Positions 8,988 to 19,307 are shown, counted from the first letter of the stretch. The stretch: DNA of 64,000 nucleotides from Microbacterium flavum (GCF_018717645.1 NZ_JAFLHG010000013.1:1-64000); one strand, 5' to 3'. Notes: generated by a model from the letters alone, not told the origin. Numbers and translations: made by a program.

Positions 8988-10043
8988 ATGGACCGTCACG
9001 ACATCGCACTCATCCGATTCGGCGGTGTGAACCGCGCACTGGCCCAGATCGTCCTCGATCGCGGGGACGACCTGGCTGTCGACCTCGGGTTCACGCTGCG
9101 CATCGTCGCGATCACCGACCTGCGGCTCGGCTCGCTGATGCAGGCCGACGGCATCGACCTCGCCGCGGTCTTCGCGATGGATGCCGACGACACCTTCGCC
9201 GGGTGGCGCGGCGGCACTGCGGTGCCGCAGAACACCTACGTCATCCGCAACACCACGGCGGACATCGTCGTCGAGGCGACCTTCACGAACCCCCTCGATG
9301 GGGAGCCCGGCGTCTCCCACGTGCGCGCCGCCCTCGAAGCCGGCAAGAGCGTCGTCACGACCAACAAGGGCCCGGTCGCGCTCGCCGCCGCCGAGCTCAA
9401 CCGCATCGCGAGCGCCCACGGCGCCTTCTTCGCCTACGAGGGCTCGGTCATGAGCGGCACACCCGTGCTGCGCTTCGCGGCCGAGACGCTCAAGGGCCTC
9501 CGGGTCGGCGAGGTGCAGGGCATCCTCAACGGCACGAGCAACTACGTGCTCGGGCGTATGGAGGCCGGGCTCTCGCTCGACGCGGCCGTCGCCGAGGCGC
9601 AGGCCCGGGGCTACGCCGAAGCCGACCCGACCGCCGACATCGGCGGGTCGGACGTGCAGTTGAAGGTCGTGATCCTCGCCAATGAGATCCTGGGCGCCGA
9701 CATCACCCCCGCCGACGTGGACCGCCAGGGGATCACCGGGGTCACGCCCGAGGACATCGCACGCGCCGCCGCGGAGCGATCCCGCTGGAAGCTGATCGGA
9801 TCGGCCCGCCGCGACGCCTCCGGCGCGGTCGTCGCGAGCGTGCGTCCCGTCGCGCTGCCCGCCGATCACGCGCTCGCCGGCATCTCCGGAGCCACCAACG
9901 CCGTTTCGTTCGGCACCGATCTGCTCGGCACCGTGACGGTCTCGGGCCCCGGCGCGGGCCGCATCGAGACGGCGTACGCCCTGCTCTCCGACATCATCGC
10001 GATCGACGCGAAGCAGCGCACCCGTCAGGCGGTCGTGGCGTGA
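8988..10043 (+). CDS. Homoserine dehydrogenase-like NAD(P)-dependent oxidoreductase
   Basis: A 351-residue protein with an N-terminal Rossmann region and the homoserine dehydrogenase core. The core has VTTNKGPVA (catalytic-lysine region, about residue 120), GILNGTSNYVLGRM (about 178) and AQARGYAEADPTADIGGSD (about 204). The nucleotide motif reads IRFGGVNRAL rather than the usual GxGxVG, so cofactor binding may differ. There is no ACT domain, unlike biosynthetic actinobacterial Hom. The start has AAGGAG eight bases upstream. Its stop overlaps the aldehyde dehydrogenase start as GTGA. This suggests a paired oxidation of a hydroxy-amino acid to a semialdehyde and then an acid, inferred from order only. 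Confidence 0.8.
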   Translation: MDRHDIALIRFGGVNRALAQIVLDRGDDLAVDLGFTLRIVAITDLRLGSLMQADGIDLAAVFAMDADDTFAGWRGGTAVPQNTYVIRNTTADIVVEATFTNPLDGEPGVSHVRAALEAGKSVVTTNKGPVALAAAELNRIASAHGAFFAYEGSVMSGTPVLRFAAETLKGLRVGEVQGILNGTSNYVLGRMEAGLSLDAAVAEAQARGYAEADPTADIGGSDVQLKVVILANEILGADITPADVDRQGITGVTPEDIARAAAERSRWKLIGSARRDASGAVVASVRPVALPADHALAGISGATNAVSFGTDLLGTVTVSGPGAGRIETAYALLSDIIAIDAKQRTRQAVVA

Positions 10044-11455
10044 GCGCGCCCGCCATCGACGTGGAGACGAGCGCCGCCGGCGAGTCCCACCTCATCGTCA
10101 CGAACCCGTATGACGGGCGCATCATCGGCACGCTCCCGCAGAGCGGTCCGGAGGCGGTCGACGGCATCCTGGAGCGCGCGCGCCTGGGCGTCGTGGTGTC
10201 GCGGGGCCTCTCGCGGTTCGCGCGGCACGAGATCCTGGAGCGCGCCGCGGGCCTGCTGCGCGAGCGCAGCGAAGAGGCCGCGGGGCTCATCGTCCGCGAG
10301 GCCGGCAAGACGATCCGCCAGGCCCGCAAGGAGGTGCGCCGCGCGACGATGACGCTGTCGCTCTCGGCGGATGCCGCGCGCTCCCACCCCGGAGAGGTGA
10401 TCGCCTTCGATGCGTTCGAGGGGTCCGAGAACCGGCGCGGCTGGTTCACGCGCGAGCCGCTCGGGATCATCCTCGCGATCACTCCCTACAACGACGCCCT
10501 CAACCTCGTCGCCCACAAGCTGGGCCCGGCCATCGCCGGCGGCAACGCCGTCGTGCTGAAGCCCTCGCAGCTGACCCCGCTCACCGCACGCTTCCTGGTG
10601 GAGCTCCTCGTCGATGCGGGCCTGCCGGATGAGATCGTCACGGTCGTGCACGGTGACCGCCACCTGGCGCAGGCGCTCGTCGCCGCCCGCGAGGTGCGGA
10701 TGGTGTCCTTCACCGGCGGGTTCGCCACCGGGGAGGCCATCGCGCGTGGCGCCGGGCTGAAGAAGCTCGCGATGGAGCTCGGCGGCAACGCGCCGGTCAT
10801 CGTCTTCGCGGATGCCGATCTCGACGCGGCGGCGGAAGCCTGCGTATCGGGGGCCTTCTGGGCGGCCGGCCAGAACTGCGTGGGCGCCCAGCGACTGCTC
10901 GTGGAGCGTTCGGTCTACGCGGCGTTCCGCGAGCGTGTCGTCGCCCACACCCTCGCCCTTCGGGCGGGGGACCCGCAGCTCGAGAGCACGGATGTCGGAC
11001 CCATGATCACGGAGGATGCCGCGCGCCGCGCGCAGCGCCTGGTCGAGGATGCCGTCGCGGCCGGCGCCCGCGTCCTCACCGGCCACCGCCGGTCGGGCTC
11101 GGTCTACGCCCCCACCGTGGTGGAGGACGTTCCAGCGCCCTGCGAGCTGTGGGCCGATGAGGCCTTCGCGCCCGTCGTCGCGCTCGCTGCGTTCGACACC
11201 GAGGACGAGGCCATCGCCCGCGCCGACGACACCGAGTACGCCCTGCACGCGGCGACGTTCACGGCCGACATCGGGCGCGCGCTGCGGGTCGCCGACCGGC
11301 TGGAGGCGGGCGGCGTGATGATCAACGACTCGTCGGACTACCGCATCGACAGCATGCCCTTCGGCGGCGCGAAGTACGGCGGCATGGGGCGCGAGGGCGT
11401 TCGCTTCGCGTACGAGGAGATGACCCAGCCGAAGGTCATCTGCATCAACGCGTGA
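10040..11455 (+). CDS. Aldehyde dehydrogenase family protein
   Basis: A 471-residue NAD(P)-dependent aldehyde dehydrogenase. The general-base region reads MELGGNAPVIVFADADLD (about residues 245-262) and the catalytic cysteine is in AAGQNCVGAQR (about 280). The C-terminal segment contains MPFGGAKYGGMGREG. These are standard family landmarks. The start overlaps the upstream dehydrogenase stop by four bases, pointing to coupled synthesis and a shared pathway. The substrate could be an aspartate-semialdehyde-like compound made by that enzyme; no residue proves it. Confidence 0.9.
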   Translation: MSAPAIDVETSAAGESHLIVTNPYDGRIIGTLPQSGPEAVDGILERARLGVVVSRGLSRFARHEILERAAGLLRERSEEAAGLIVREAGKTIRQARKEVRRATMTLSLSADAARSHPGEVIAFDAFEGSENRRGWFTREPLGIILAITPYNDALNLVAHKLGPAIAGGNAVVLKPSQLTPLTARFLVELLVDAGLPDEIVTVVHGDRHLAQALVAAREVRMVSFTGGFATGEAIARGAGLKKLAMELGGNAPVIVFADADLDAAAEACVSGAFWAAGQNCVGAQRLLVERSVYAAFRERVVAHTLALRAGDPQLESTDVGPMITEDAARRAQRLVEDAVAAGARVLTGHRRSGSVYAPTVVEDVPAPCELWADEAFAPVVALAAFDTEDEAIARADDTEYALHAATFTADIGRALRVADRLEAGGVMINDSSDYRIDSMPFGGAKYGGMGREGVRFAYEEMTQPKVICINA

Positions 11456-11470
11456 GCGCGGCGGCCGTCC

Positions 11471-11914
11471 TCAGCCGCGGTCGATCGCCCGGGTGAGCGA
11501 GATCGCCGTGACGGTGTTCGCCACGCCGGGGATCGCGGCGACCTGCTCCCAGATCTCGCCGATGCGGTCCATCGTCGCGGCGTGGAGGGTCACGAACAGG
11601 TCGTACTCTCCGGACAGCACGTCGCAGCGGATCACCTCGGGGATGCCGCGCAGCTCGCTGATCACGCGGTCGTCGCGCATCCGGTCGGCGCGGTAGATCA
11701 TCACGATCGCCGTGACGCCGCGCGTGGCGGACGCGCCGGGGACGACCGTGTAACCCGCGATGACGCCGTCGCGCTCCATGCGCTCCATCCGCTGCTTGAC
11801 GGCGTTGCGCGAGAGGTGCACGCGGGCCGCGATCGCGACGAGCGGGATGCGGGCGTCGGCGGTGAGTGCCGCGAGGATATCGCGATCGATGTCGTCGAGG
11901 GTCATGCCGGCCAT
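11471..11914 (-). CDS. Lrp/AsnC-family transcriptional regulator
   Basis: A 147-residue protein with an N-terminal HTH (LDDIDRDILAALTADARIPL followed by VHLSRNAVKQRMERME) and a C-terminal RAM ligand-binding domain (GEYDLFVTLHAATM). It is divergent from the PLP-enzyme gene starting at 12012, the classic layout for an Lrp regulator and its target. The region between them is unusually A/T-rich, suiting an operator. A second possible start is ATG 11905 (MTLDDID), which has comparable ribosome-binding support. Confidence 0.9.
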   Translation of the reverse strand: MAGMTLDDIDRDILAALTADARIPLVAIAARVHLSRNAVKQRMERMERDGVIAGYTVVPGASATRGVTAIVMIYRADRMRDDRVISELRGIPEVIRCDVLSGEYDLFVTLHAATMDRIGEIWEQVAAIPGVANTVTAISLTRAIDRG

Positions 11915-12011
11915 CCTGTCTTCATGCAGTAAAAGCAATTGAGAATGTGAATAAGGCACAGTACCGTGGAGTGAGGCTCGCGCGGAAGTGCGATCGACGA
12001 AGGAGGAGCAG

Positions 12012-13217
12012 ATGAGCGAACGGCCCGACCGCCGACAGGGGGGCACCCTGTCGGACCTCAGCCTCGCCGTCCACGGCGGCATCCGCCAGGACTCCACGCG
12101 TGCCCTGCGTACGCCGCTCGTCATGGCGAACTCCTATGAGCTGCCGGCGGACCCGAGCGAGATCAGCTGGTCGGCCACCGCGCCGGGGCTCTATACGCGC
12201 AACACCGGGACCAACCAGCAGGGGCTGCAGGACAAGCTCGCGGCGCTCGAGGGGGGAGAGGATGCCGTCGCCCTCGCTTCCGGTGTCGCCGCCCTGCACG
12301 CCGTCTTCTTCACCCACGTCCGCGTGGGGGACCACGTCCTCGTCAGCGACGAGACCTACGAGGCGACCTGGAGGCTGTGGACCGAGCTGCTGCCGGGCCG
12401 GTACGGCATCGAGGCGACCTTCGTCGACGTCGGCGACCTCGACGCCGTCCGTGCCGCGATGCGCCCGAACACACGCCTGGTGTGCATCGAGGCGATCGCC
12501 AACCCCACCACGACGGTCGCCGATGTCGCCGCGCTCGCCGAGATCGCGCACGCCGCAGGCGCGCTTCTGATGGTCGACTCCACGTTCACCCCACCGCCGC
12601 TGTACCGCCCTCTTCGCGACGGAGCCGACCTCGTCGTGCACTCGCTCACCAAGTACATCAACGGCCACGGCGACGCGATGGGCGGCGCCGTCATCGGGTC
12701 GCGCGAGCTCATCGAACCGATCAAGGCGGATGCCATGGTCGATGTCGGCGGGGTGATCTCGCCTTTCAACGCCTGGCAGATCCAGCGCGGATCGGTCACC
12801 CTGCCGCTGCGGATGCGCCAGCACGTGGCATCCGCGGCCGCGATCGCCGCCTTCCTCGAGGACGATCCGCGCATCGCGTTCATCCGCTATCCCGGGCTCG
12901 CCAGCCACCCGCAGCACGCTCTCGCGCAGCGCCAGTTCACGGGCGGCTCCGGGGGCATGATGGCGTTCGCCGTCGACGGCGACCCCGACACGCAGAACCG
13001 CTTCGTCGCGCGGCTGCGCCTGATCACCTCCAGCTTCTCGCTCGGTCACGACGACTCGCTGATCGTGCACACGGGCACCGGGGGCGGGCGCGTCGCCGCC
13101 TACCCCGAGGAGTTCCGTCGCTGGGGCCACCTCCGCCTCTCGGTCGGGCTGGAGGACACCGGCGATCTGCTCGCGGACCTGGCCGCCGCCCTCGACGACA
13201 CGTTCGGCCCGCACTGA
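12012..13217 (+). CDS. Cys/Met metabolism PLP-dependent enzyme (cystathionine gamma-synthase/lyase family)
   Basis: A 401-residue PLP enzyme of the trans-sulfuration/gamma-lyase family. YTRNTGTNQQGLQDKLAALEG near residue 57 is the family's substrate-entry segment, and VVHSLTKYINGHGDAMGG around 212 holds the PLP lysine. The ATG at 12012 follows a strong AAGGAGG. Family members catalyse gamma- or beta-elimination or replacement on homocysteine, methionine or homoserine esters; which reaction applies is not decidable here. It is divergent from an Lrp regulator, which fits catabolic induction by an amino acid. Confidence 0.88.
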   Translation: MSERPDRRQGGTLSDLSLAVHGGIRQDSTRALRTPLVMANSYELPADPSEISWSATAPGLYTRNTGTNQQGLQDKLAALEGGEDAVALASGVAALHAVFFTHVRVGDHVLVSDETYEATWRLWTELLPGRYGIEATFVDVGDLDAVRAAMRPNTRLVCIEAIANPTTTVADVAALAEIAHAAGALLMVDSTFTPPPLYRPLRDGADLVVHSLTKYINGHGDAMGGAVIGSRELIEPIKADAMVDVGGVISPFNAWQIQRGSVTLPLRMRQHVASAAAIAAFLEDDPRIAFIRYPGLASHPQHALAQRQFTGGSGGMMAFAVDGDPDTQNRFVARLRLITSSFSLGHDDSLIVHTGTGGGRVAAYPEEFRRWGHLRLSVGLEDTGDLLADLAAALDDTFGPH

Positions 13218-13241
13218 CCCGCCCCCGTGTGCACGCCCCGG

Positions 13242-14372
<1,131 letters not shown>

Positions 14373-14403
14373 CCCGACCCGCGCCCCCGGCCGCTCCTCC
14401 TGA

Positions 14404-14476
14404 CCGCGAGACACCGCCAGCGCGCCGAGACACCGGTGCACCGCGGGCGTCTCGGTGCGCACGAGGTGTCTCGCGG
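14404..14476. repeat. 73-bp nested palindrome, copy 1 (GAGACACC arms)
   Basis: The outer arms CCGCGAGACACC (14404-14415) and GGTGTCTCGCGG (14465-14476) are exact reverse complements. Inside them a second pair, CCGAGAC (14425-14431) and GTCTCGG (14449-14455), forms an inner stem. A second copy with identical outer arms and the same total length lies at 23681-23753. It sits in the 216-base gap after asd. It could be a REP-like element, a bidirectional terminator or a protein-binding site. Confidence 0.75.
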
Positions 14477-14588
14477 CCCGGTGGGCGTGCGGCGGGACTT
14501 GCGCCGGAGGTAAGAACCGGCAGAGTTCACGCGGGGCGGATGCCGCAACAGGCGATGCGGCGCGAAACCCGGCCTAGACTGGGACATC

Positions 14589-16061
14589 GTGAGTGAACCC
14601 GTCGATGTCGTCCTGATCGGTGGTGGCATCATGAGTGCCACCCTCGGAACCCTGCTGAAGAAGCTGCAGCCCGACTGGAAGATCGTCGTGCTGGAGCGAT
14701 TGAGCGAGGTCGCTCAGGAATCCTCCAACGCGTGGAACAACGCCGGCACCGGGCACGCGGCGCTGTGCGAGCTGAACTACATGCCCGAGGCGAAGGACGG
14801 GTCCGTCGATCCCGCCAAGGCGGTCGCGATCAACGAGCAGTTCCAGCAGAGCCGTCAGCTGTGGTCGAGCTTCGTCGAGGACGGCATCCTCGACGGCCCC
14901 TCGACGTTCATCAACGCGACGCCGCACATGACGTTCGTGCGCGGCGAGAAGGATGTCGCGTACCTCAAGAAGCGCTACGAGGCTCTGCGGACCCAGCCCC
15001 TGTTCGCGGGCATCGAGTACTCCGAGGACTCGCGCGTCATCAATCAGTGGGCGCCCCTCCTCATGCAGAAGCGCAAGAAGGGCGAGCCCTTCGCCGCGAC
15101 GCGCGTGCCGGCGGGGACGGACGTCGATTTCGGCTCGCTCACCCGGCAGCTGTTCGATCACCTCGCCGCCGAGGGCGTCGAGGTGCGCACGAACGTCGAG
15201 GCTCGCAAGCTCCGTCGTCAGGCCGATGGCACGTGGCGCGTCTCACTGCGCAACTCCCTCGGGCGCACGCCCGGCTCGCTCGACGCGCGGTTCGTGTTCG
15301 TCGGCGCCGGCGGGTGGGCGATCAAGCTCCTGCAGTCCTCCGGCATCCCGGAGATCACCGGCTACGGGGTGTTCCCCATCGGCGGCCAGTGGCTGAAGAC
15401 CTCGAACCCCGCGATCGTCTCGCAGCACAAGGCGAAGGTCTACTCCCAGGCATCCGTCGGCGCGCCGCCCATGTCGGTGCCGCACCTGGACACGCGCGTC
15501 GTCGACGGGGAGGCATCGCTGCTGTTCGGCCCGTTCGCGACGTTCAGCCCCAAGTTCCTCAAGCACGGGCGCATCACCGACATCGTCGCGCAGGTGCGTC
15601 CGGGCAACATCCTTCCGATGCTGAAGGTCGCCGTCGACAACCCCGGCCTCATCAAGTACCTCGTCGGCGAGCTCGCGAAGAACCACGGGAAGAAAGTCGA
15701 CTCGCTCCGCGAATTCATGCCGACCGCCCGCGACGAGGACTGGGAGCTCCTGCAGGCCGGGCAGCGTGCGCAGGTCATGAAGAAGGACAAGGACAAGGGC
15801 GGCGTCCTGCAGTTCGGCACCGAGGTCATCACCTCCGCCGACGGCTCGATCGCGGGGCTCCTCGGAGCCTCTCCGGGCGCGTCGACGGCCGCCTCGATCA
15901 TGCTCGGACTCCTGAAGACGTGCTTCCCCGATCGGATCGCTGCGTGGGAGCCGGAGCTCAAGGCGCTCATCCCGAGCTACGGCACGACGCTCAACGGCCG
16001 CCCCGAGGTCGCGGCGGCGACGATCGCCGAGACGGCGGACGTCCTCGACATCAACCGCTGA
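14589..16061 (+). CDS. mqo: Malate:quinone oxidoreductase
   Basis: A 490-residue peripheral membrane flavoprotein oxidising malate to oxaloacetate with electrons passed to menaquinone. The FAD-binding N-terminus VDVVLIGGGIMSATLGTLLK and the Mqo-specific SSNAWNNAGTGHAALCELNY (about residues 39-58) are clear. The C-terminal GASPGASTAAS segment fits the second FAD contact. The GTG start lies eight bases after TAGACT, giving a near-leaderless transcript. Confidence 0.97.
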   Translation: MSEPVDVVLIGGGIMSATLGTLLKKLQPDWKIVVLERLSEVAQESSNAWNNAGTGHAALCELNYMPEAKDGSVDPAKAVAINEQFQQSRQLWSSFVEDGILDGPSTFINATPHMTFVRGEKDVAYLKKRYEALRTQPLFAGIEYSEDSRVINQWAPLLMQKRKKGEPFAATRVPAGTDVDFGSLTRQLFDHLAAEGVEVRTNVEARKLRRQADGTWRVSLRNSLGRTPGSLDARFVFVGAGGWAIKLLQSSGIPEITGYGVFPIGGQWLKTSNPAIVSQHKAKVYSQASVGAPPMSVPHLDTRVVDGEASLLFGPFATFSPKFLKHGRITDIVAQVRPGNILPMLKVAVDNPGLIKYLVGELAKNHGKKVDSLREFMPTARDEDWELLQAGQRAQVMKKDKDKGGVLQFGTEVITSADGSIAGLLGASPGASTAASIMLGLLKTCFPDRIAAWEPELKALIPSYGTTLNGRPEVAAATIAETADVLDINR

Positions 16062-16068
16062 GGGCCCG

Positions 16069-16671
16069 ATGGCCAAGCTGTACTTCCGCTACGGAGCGAT
16101 GAACTCGGGCAAGTCCACGTCGCTCCTGCAAGCCGCGTTCAACTACGAGGAGCGCGGCCAGCACGTGCTGCTCGCCAAGCCCGAGATCGACACGAAGGGC
16201 GCCGACCAGATCTCCAGCCGGCTCGGGGTCGAGCGGGAGGTCGACTTCCTGATCGGCCCGGGAGCGGATGTCCGGGCCCTCGTCGCCGCGCACGGGTCCC
16301 GCTACATCGGGGACGTCGCGTGCCTCCTGATCGACGAGGCCCAGTTCCTGTCGGCTGCGCAGGTGGACGACCTGCTCCGCCTCGTGGTGGAGGACGGCAT
16401 CCCCGTCCTCGCGTACGGCATCCGCACCGACTTCCGTACCCATGCCTTCCCGGGATCTGCACGGCTGATGGAGGTCGCGCACAGCCTCGAGGAGCTCAAG
16501 ACGATCTGCCGGTGCGGCCGCAAGGCGCTCTTCAACGCCCGCCTGGTCGGCGGGCGGTTCGTGTTCGACGGCGACCAGGTCGCGATCGACGACCTCGACC
16601 ACGACCAGGTGACGTACGAGTCGCTGTGCGCGCAGGACTACCTGCTCGCCTCCGGCGGACGACTCAGCTGA
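16069..16671 (+). CDS. tdk: Thymidine kinase (type II)
   Basis: A 200-residue thymidine salvage kinase. The Walker A motif is GAMNSGKST (about residues 9-17), the Walker B/lasso region LLIDEAQFLS (about 86-95). The zinc lobe begins ICRCGRKA (about 145). The last zinc ligand position in related enzymes (Cys-x-x-His) reads CAQD here, so the fourth ligand is Asp or missing. It follows mqo by seven bases, so it is probably co-transcribed. Its 3' end overlaps the convergent DUF1295 gene by eight bases. Confidence 0.95.
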   Translation: MAKLYFRYGAMNSGKSTSLLQAAFNYEERGQHVLLAKPEIDTKGADQISSRLGVEREVDFLIGPGADVRALVAAHGSRYIGDVACLLIDEAQFLSAAQVDDLLRLVVEDGIPVLAYGIRTDFRTHAFPGSARLMEVAHSLEELKTICRCGRKALFNARLVGGRFVFDGDQVAIDDLDHDQVTYESLCAQDYLLASGGRLS

Positions 16672-17509
16672 CGGTCCCCTCGGCTGACGCCGCGTCGCGG
16701 CGGCGCGGGGGGAGCGGGATGAGCATCGACGTCGACTTCCGGTACTGCGCGTAGTCCGGGTACTTCGACGCGGAGATCGACTCGGTGAAGACGGTGGACC
16801 CGATGAACAGCACCGTCAGCAGAACGGCGCCGATGATCGTCGGGTTGATCGCGCCGCCCCAGAAGCCGGCGCCGGCGGCGACGGCCGCGCTCGCTCCGAG
16901 GGCGTAGATCGCCCACCACTGCGCCTGCTCGAAGAAGAAGTTCGGATGCCGCGAGTACGCGAACAGGCCGGTGGTCAGGAACCCTCGCGCCTCGCCGCGC
17001 TTCTTGCGCTGGTGGAACGTCCACTGCTGCTGGTCGGCGACGGTCTCGCCCGCGAGGAAGAGGACGAAGAGCGCCGAGAACACGGCGTCCCACGCGCCGA
17101 AGGGGGAGGGGTGCTGCCACGCGGTGTACGAGGGGAGGGTGATGAGCACGAGCAGCGTCATCTGGTACAGCACGATGAAGAAGAGGTTGAAGAGCTGGAA
17201 CTGCCAAGGCGCCATCCGCCCGCGGAGGATCGCCCAGCGGTAGTCCTCGACGCCGGAGTAGCCGCCCTTGCGCGCGAAGTTGAAGGTCAGGCGCATGCCC
17301 CACGCGGTCACGAGGATCCCCATCACGACGAGGCGTGTCGCATCGACACCGGACGAGAGTGCGGCGAGGGCGAAGATCCAGACGTAGAGGACCGGGACGA
17401 CCGACCAGGCGCGGTCGACCCACGACGTGTCCTTCGTGACGATCGAGGCGACCCAGCACAGGAGGGCGGCGACCGCCGCGACGATGATGACGAGCTGCAG
17501 CGGGTCCAT
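16664..17509 (-). CDS. DUF1295 / steroid 5-alpha-reductase-like membrane protein
   Basis: A 281-residue multi-pass membrane protein. The C-terminal half has the diagnostic GLFAYSRHPNFFFEQAQWW (about residues 187-205), the isoprenylcysteine methyltransferase/steroid-reductase-like core of DUF1295 proteins. Before it are DTSWVDRAWSVVP and a run of hydrophobic helices. Substrate and reaction are unknown. It converges on tdk with an eight-base overlap. Confidence 0.85.
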   Translation of the reverse strand: MDPLQLVIIVAAVAALLCWVASIVTKDTSWVDRAWSVVPVLYVWIFALAALSSGVDATRLVVMGILVTAWGMRLTFNFARKGGYSGVEDYRWAILRGRMAPWQFQLFNLFFIVLYQMTLLVLITLPSYTAWQHPSPFGAWDAVFSALFVLFLAGETVADQQQWTFHQRKKRGEARGFLTTGLFAYSRHPNFFFEQAQWWAIYALGASAAVAAGAGFWGGAINPTIIGAVLLTVLFIGSTVFTESISASKYPDYAQYRKSTSMLIPLPPRRRDAASAEGTVS

Positions 17510-17588
17510 CCCCTCAGCGTAGGGTGTCCGGCGTCCCGCCGGGTCTGACCACAGTGCGCTAGCGTGAGCGAGTCACGAAAGGGGTCCG

Positions 17589-18332
17589 ATGACCGATCCG
17601 TCCGAACGAGCCGCGCCCGCGCGTGCCTGGCGCGTCGTCCTCGAGAAGATCGAGGGCGATCTCCTCGAGGGGCGACTCGGCCCCGGGGACCGGCTGCCCC
17701 CTGAGCGCGAGCTGGCCTCGACGCTCGGCGTCGGCCGTTCGAGTGTGCGCGAGGCCTTGCGCGTCCTCGAGGTGATGGGCCTCATCCGCACGGCGACGGG
17801 CTCGGGCCCCACGTCGGGGGCGATCGTCACGGCGACCCCTCAGGGCGGCCTCGCCCAGCTCCTGCGCCTTCAGGTCGCGGCGCAGGGATTCCCCATCCCG
17901 GACGTGTACGAGACCCGCCTTCTCCTCGAGGAGTGGGCGGTCGCGCACCTGGCCGATCGGCCGGAGGCCCCGCTCGCCGATGCGCGCGCGACGCTCGGCG
18001 CGATGGAGGTGGACGGGCTGTCGCTCGAGGACTTCCTCGCCCTCGACGCCCAGTTCCATGTCCGGTTGGCCGAGGCCACCGGCAACGTCGTCGTCTCGGC
18101 GACGATGGCGGGGCTGCGCGAGACCATCGAGGGCTACATCCGGGCCGGTGCCGCGCGGATCCCGGACTGGGCGCGCACCGCCGAGCGGCTCCGACACGAG
18201 CACGCCGAGGTCCTCGCAGCGATCGACCGGGGCGACGCGGACGATGCCCGGCTGCGGGTCCGCGCGCACATCACGGGCTACTACGCCGACGCGGGACTTC
18301 CTGCTCCGACCGACGCATCCGCCGACGACTGA
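17589..18332 (+). CDS. FadR/GntR-family transcriptional regulator
   Basis: A 247-residue regulator. The GntR winged HTH is clear (LGPGDRLPPERELASTLGVG, then SSVREALRVLEVMGLI, about residues 33-69), followed by an FCD ligand-binding domain starting near residue 100 (PDVYETRLLLEEWA). FCD proteins often sense organic acids, sometimes with a metal; no effector can be named. It is divergent from the DUF1295 gene and has no obvious target operon downstream. Confidence 0.88.
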   Translation: MTDPSERAAPARAWRVVLEKIEGDLLEGRLGPGDRLPPERELASTLGVGRSSVREALRVLEVMGLIRTATGSGPTSGAIVTATPQGGLAQLLRLQVAAQGFPIPDVYETRLLLEEWAVAHLADRPEAPLADARATLGAMEVDGLSLEDFLALDAQFHVRLAEATGNVVVSATMAGLRETIEGYIRAGAARIPDWARTAERLRHEHAEVLAAIDRGDADDARLRVRAHITGYYADAGLPAPTDASADD

Positions 18333-18364
18333 TCGCCCGGCGGCATCCGGCCGGGCGGTCTGGA

Positions 18365-19129
18365 TCAGCGGAGGGGCAGGGTCGGGATCAGCCGATCGAG
18401 GAACGCCGCGGTGTCCTCCCAGCCTCCGACGGCCTGACAGGCCACACCCATCGCGAGGACGGGGTAGTCATTGCCGTGCTCGTCGAGGCGGTCGCCCACG
18501 AAGAGCATGTCGTCCAGGCGGATGCCGGTGTGCTCCTCGAGCGCGCGCATGCCGTAGGCCTTGTCGATGCCACGCTCGGTGATGTCGACGGAGGTCGACC
18601 CTCCCGAGCGCACTTCGAGGTCGGGCACCCGCGCCGCGACCGCGTCCCGCAGCGCGCCCTTCTTCTCACCGGTGGGGTCCCACGAGGTCTTCGCGTCGAC
18701 GGGCGCCGTCTGGCCGAGGGCCGAGAAAGTGATCTGCGAGCCGCGATCCTCGAGGATCGCGCCCCACGTCCGGGGCTCCCAGAGTCCGAGGCGACGGGCC
18801 TCCTCCTCGACGGCGGTCAGCGCGCGCTGCTTCTGGTCCTCGCTCAGGGAACGGGCATAGACGGTCTCGATGCCGTCCGCACCCAGACGGTAGTACTGCG
18901 TGCCGCAGGTCGGCAGCAGGTGGAAGTGCTCCCGCTTCGCGGTCGCAGAGGCGGGGAGGCGGTCGACGACCTGGCTCGTGAACTGGGAGAGCTGCCCGCC
19001 GGAGATGATGGCGACCTCGACGCGCTCGGCGAGAGCGACCAGAAGCTCCCCGATGCGCGGGTCGATCGCGCTCTTGGAGGGGGCGAGGGTGTCGTCGAGA
19101 TCGAAGGCGACGAGGCGCAGTGCGGGCAT
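18365..19129 (-). CDS. HAD-IIB family hydrolase (sugar-phosphatase/phosphomannomutase-like)
   Basis: A 254-residue HAD phosphatase. Motif I is LVAFDLDDTLAPSKS (residues 5-19), motif II AIISGGQ, and the late motif IV is MLFVGDRLDEHGND (about 214-227). The cap between them (CGTQYYRL, SGGSTSVDITERGIDKA) resembles HAD-IIB proteins of the phosphomannomutase/trehalose- or sucrose-phosphatase type. ATG 19129 is preferred over an upstream frame start because a hairpin for the upstream tRNA lies in between. Confidence 0.85.
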   Translation of the reverse strand: MPALRLVAFDLDDTLAPSKSAIDPRIGELLVALAERVEVAIISGGQLSQFTSQVVDRLPASATAKREHFHLLPTCGTQYYRLGADGIETVYARSLSEDQKQRALTAVEEEARRLGLWEPRTWGAILEDRGSQITFSALGQTAPVDAKTSWDPTGEKKGALRDAVAARVPDLEVRSGGSTSVDITERGIDKAYGMRALEEHTGIRLDDMLFVGDRLDEHGNDYPVLAMGVACQAVGGWEDTAAFLDRLIPTLPLR

Positions 19130-19162
19130 CGGGGTCTTTCGTTCGGGGGCTCGTGCGACGAA

Positions 19163-19192
19163 GGGCCCCACCGATTCTCACCGGCGGAGCCC
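19163..19192 (-). terminator. Hairpin downstream of tRNA-Pro
   Basis: On the minus strand GGGCTCCGCCG and CGGTGGGGCCC form an 11-bp stem with two G-T wobbles around an eight-base loop. It begins six bases after the tRNA CCA end. No long T tract follows, so it could be a weak terminator or processing structure. Confidence 0.5.
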
Positions 19193-19197
19193 TCCTG

Positions 19198-19274
<77 letters not shown>

Positions 19275-19307
19275 TGGCAACCCTCCGAGTCTACCGCGTT
19301 CCGGCGC

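Noticed and set aside
11915..12124. Longer N-terminus for the Lrp regulator
   Set aside because: The extra residues overlap the divergent PLP-enzyme gene and its ribosome-binding site, and do not resemble any Lrp protein.
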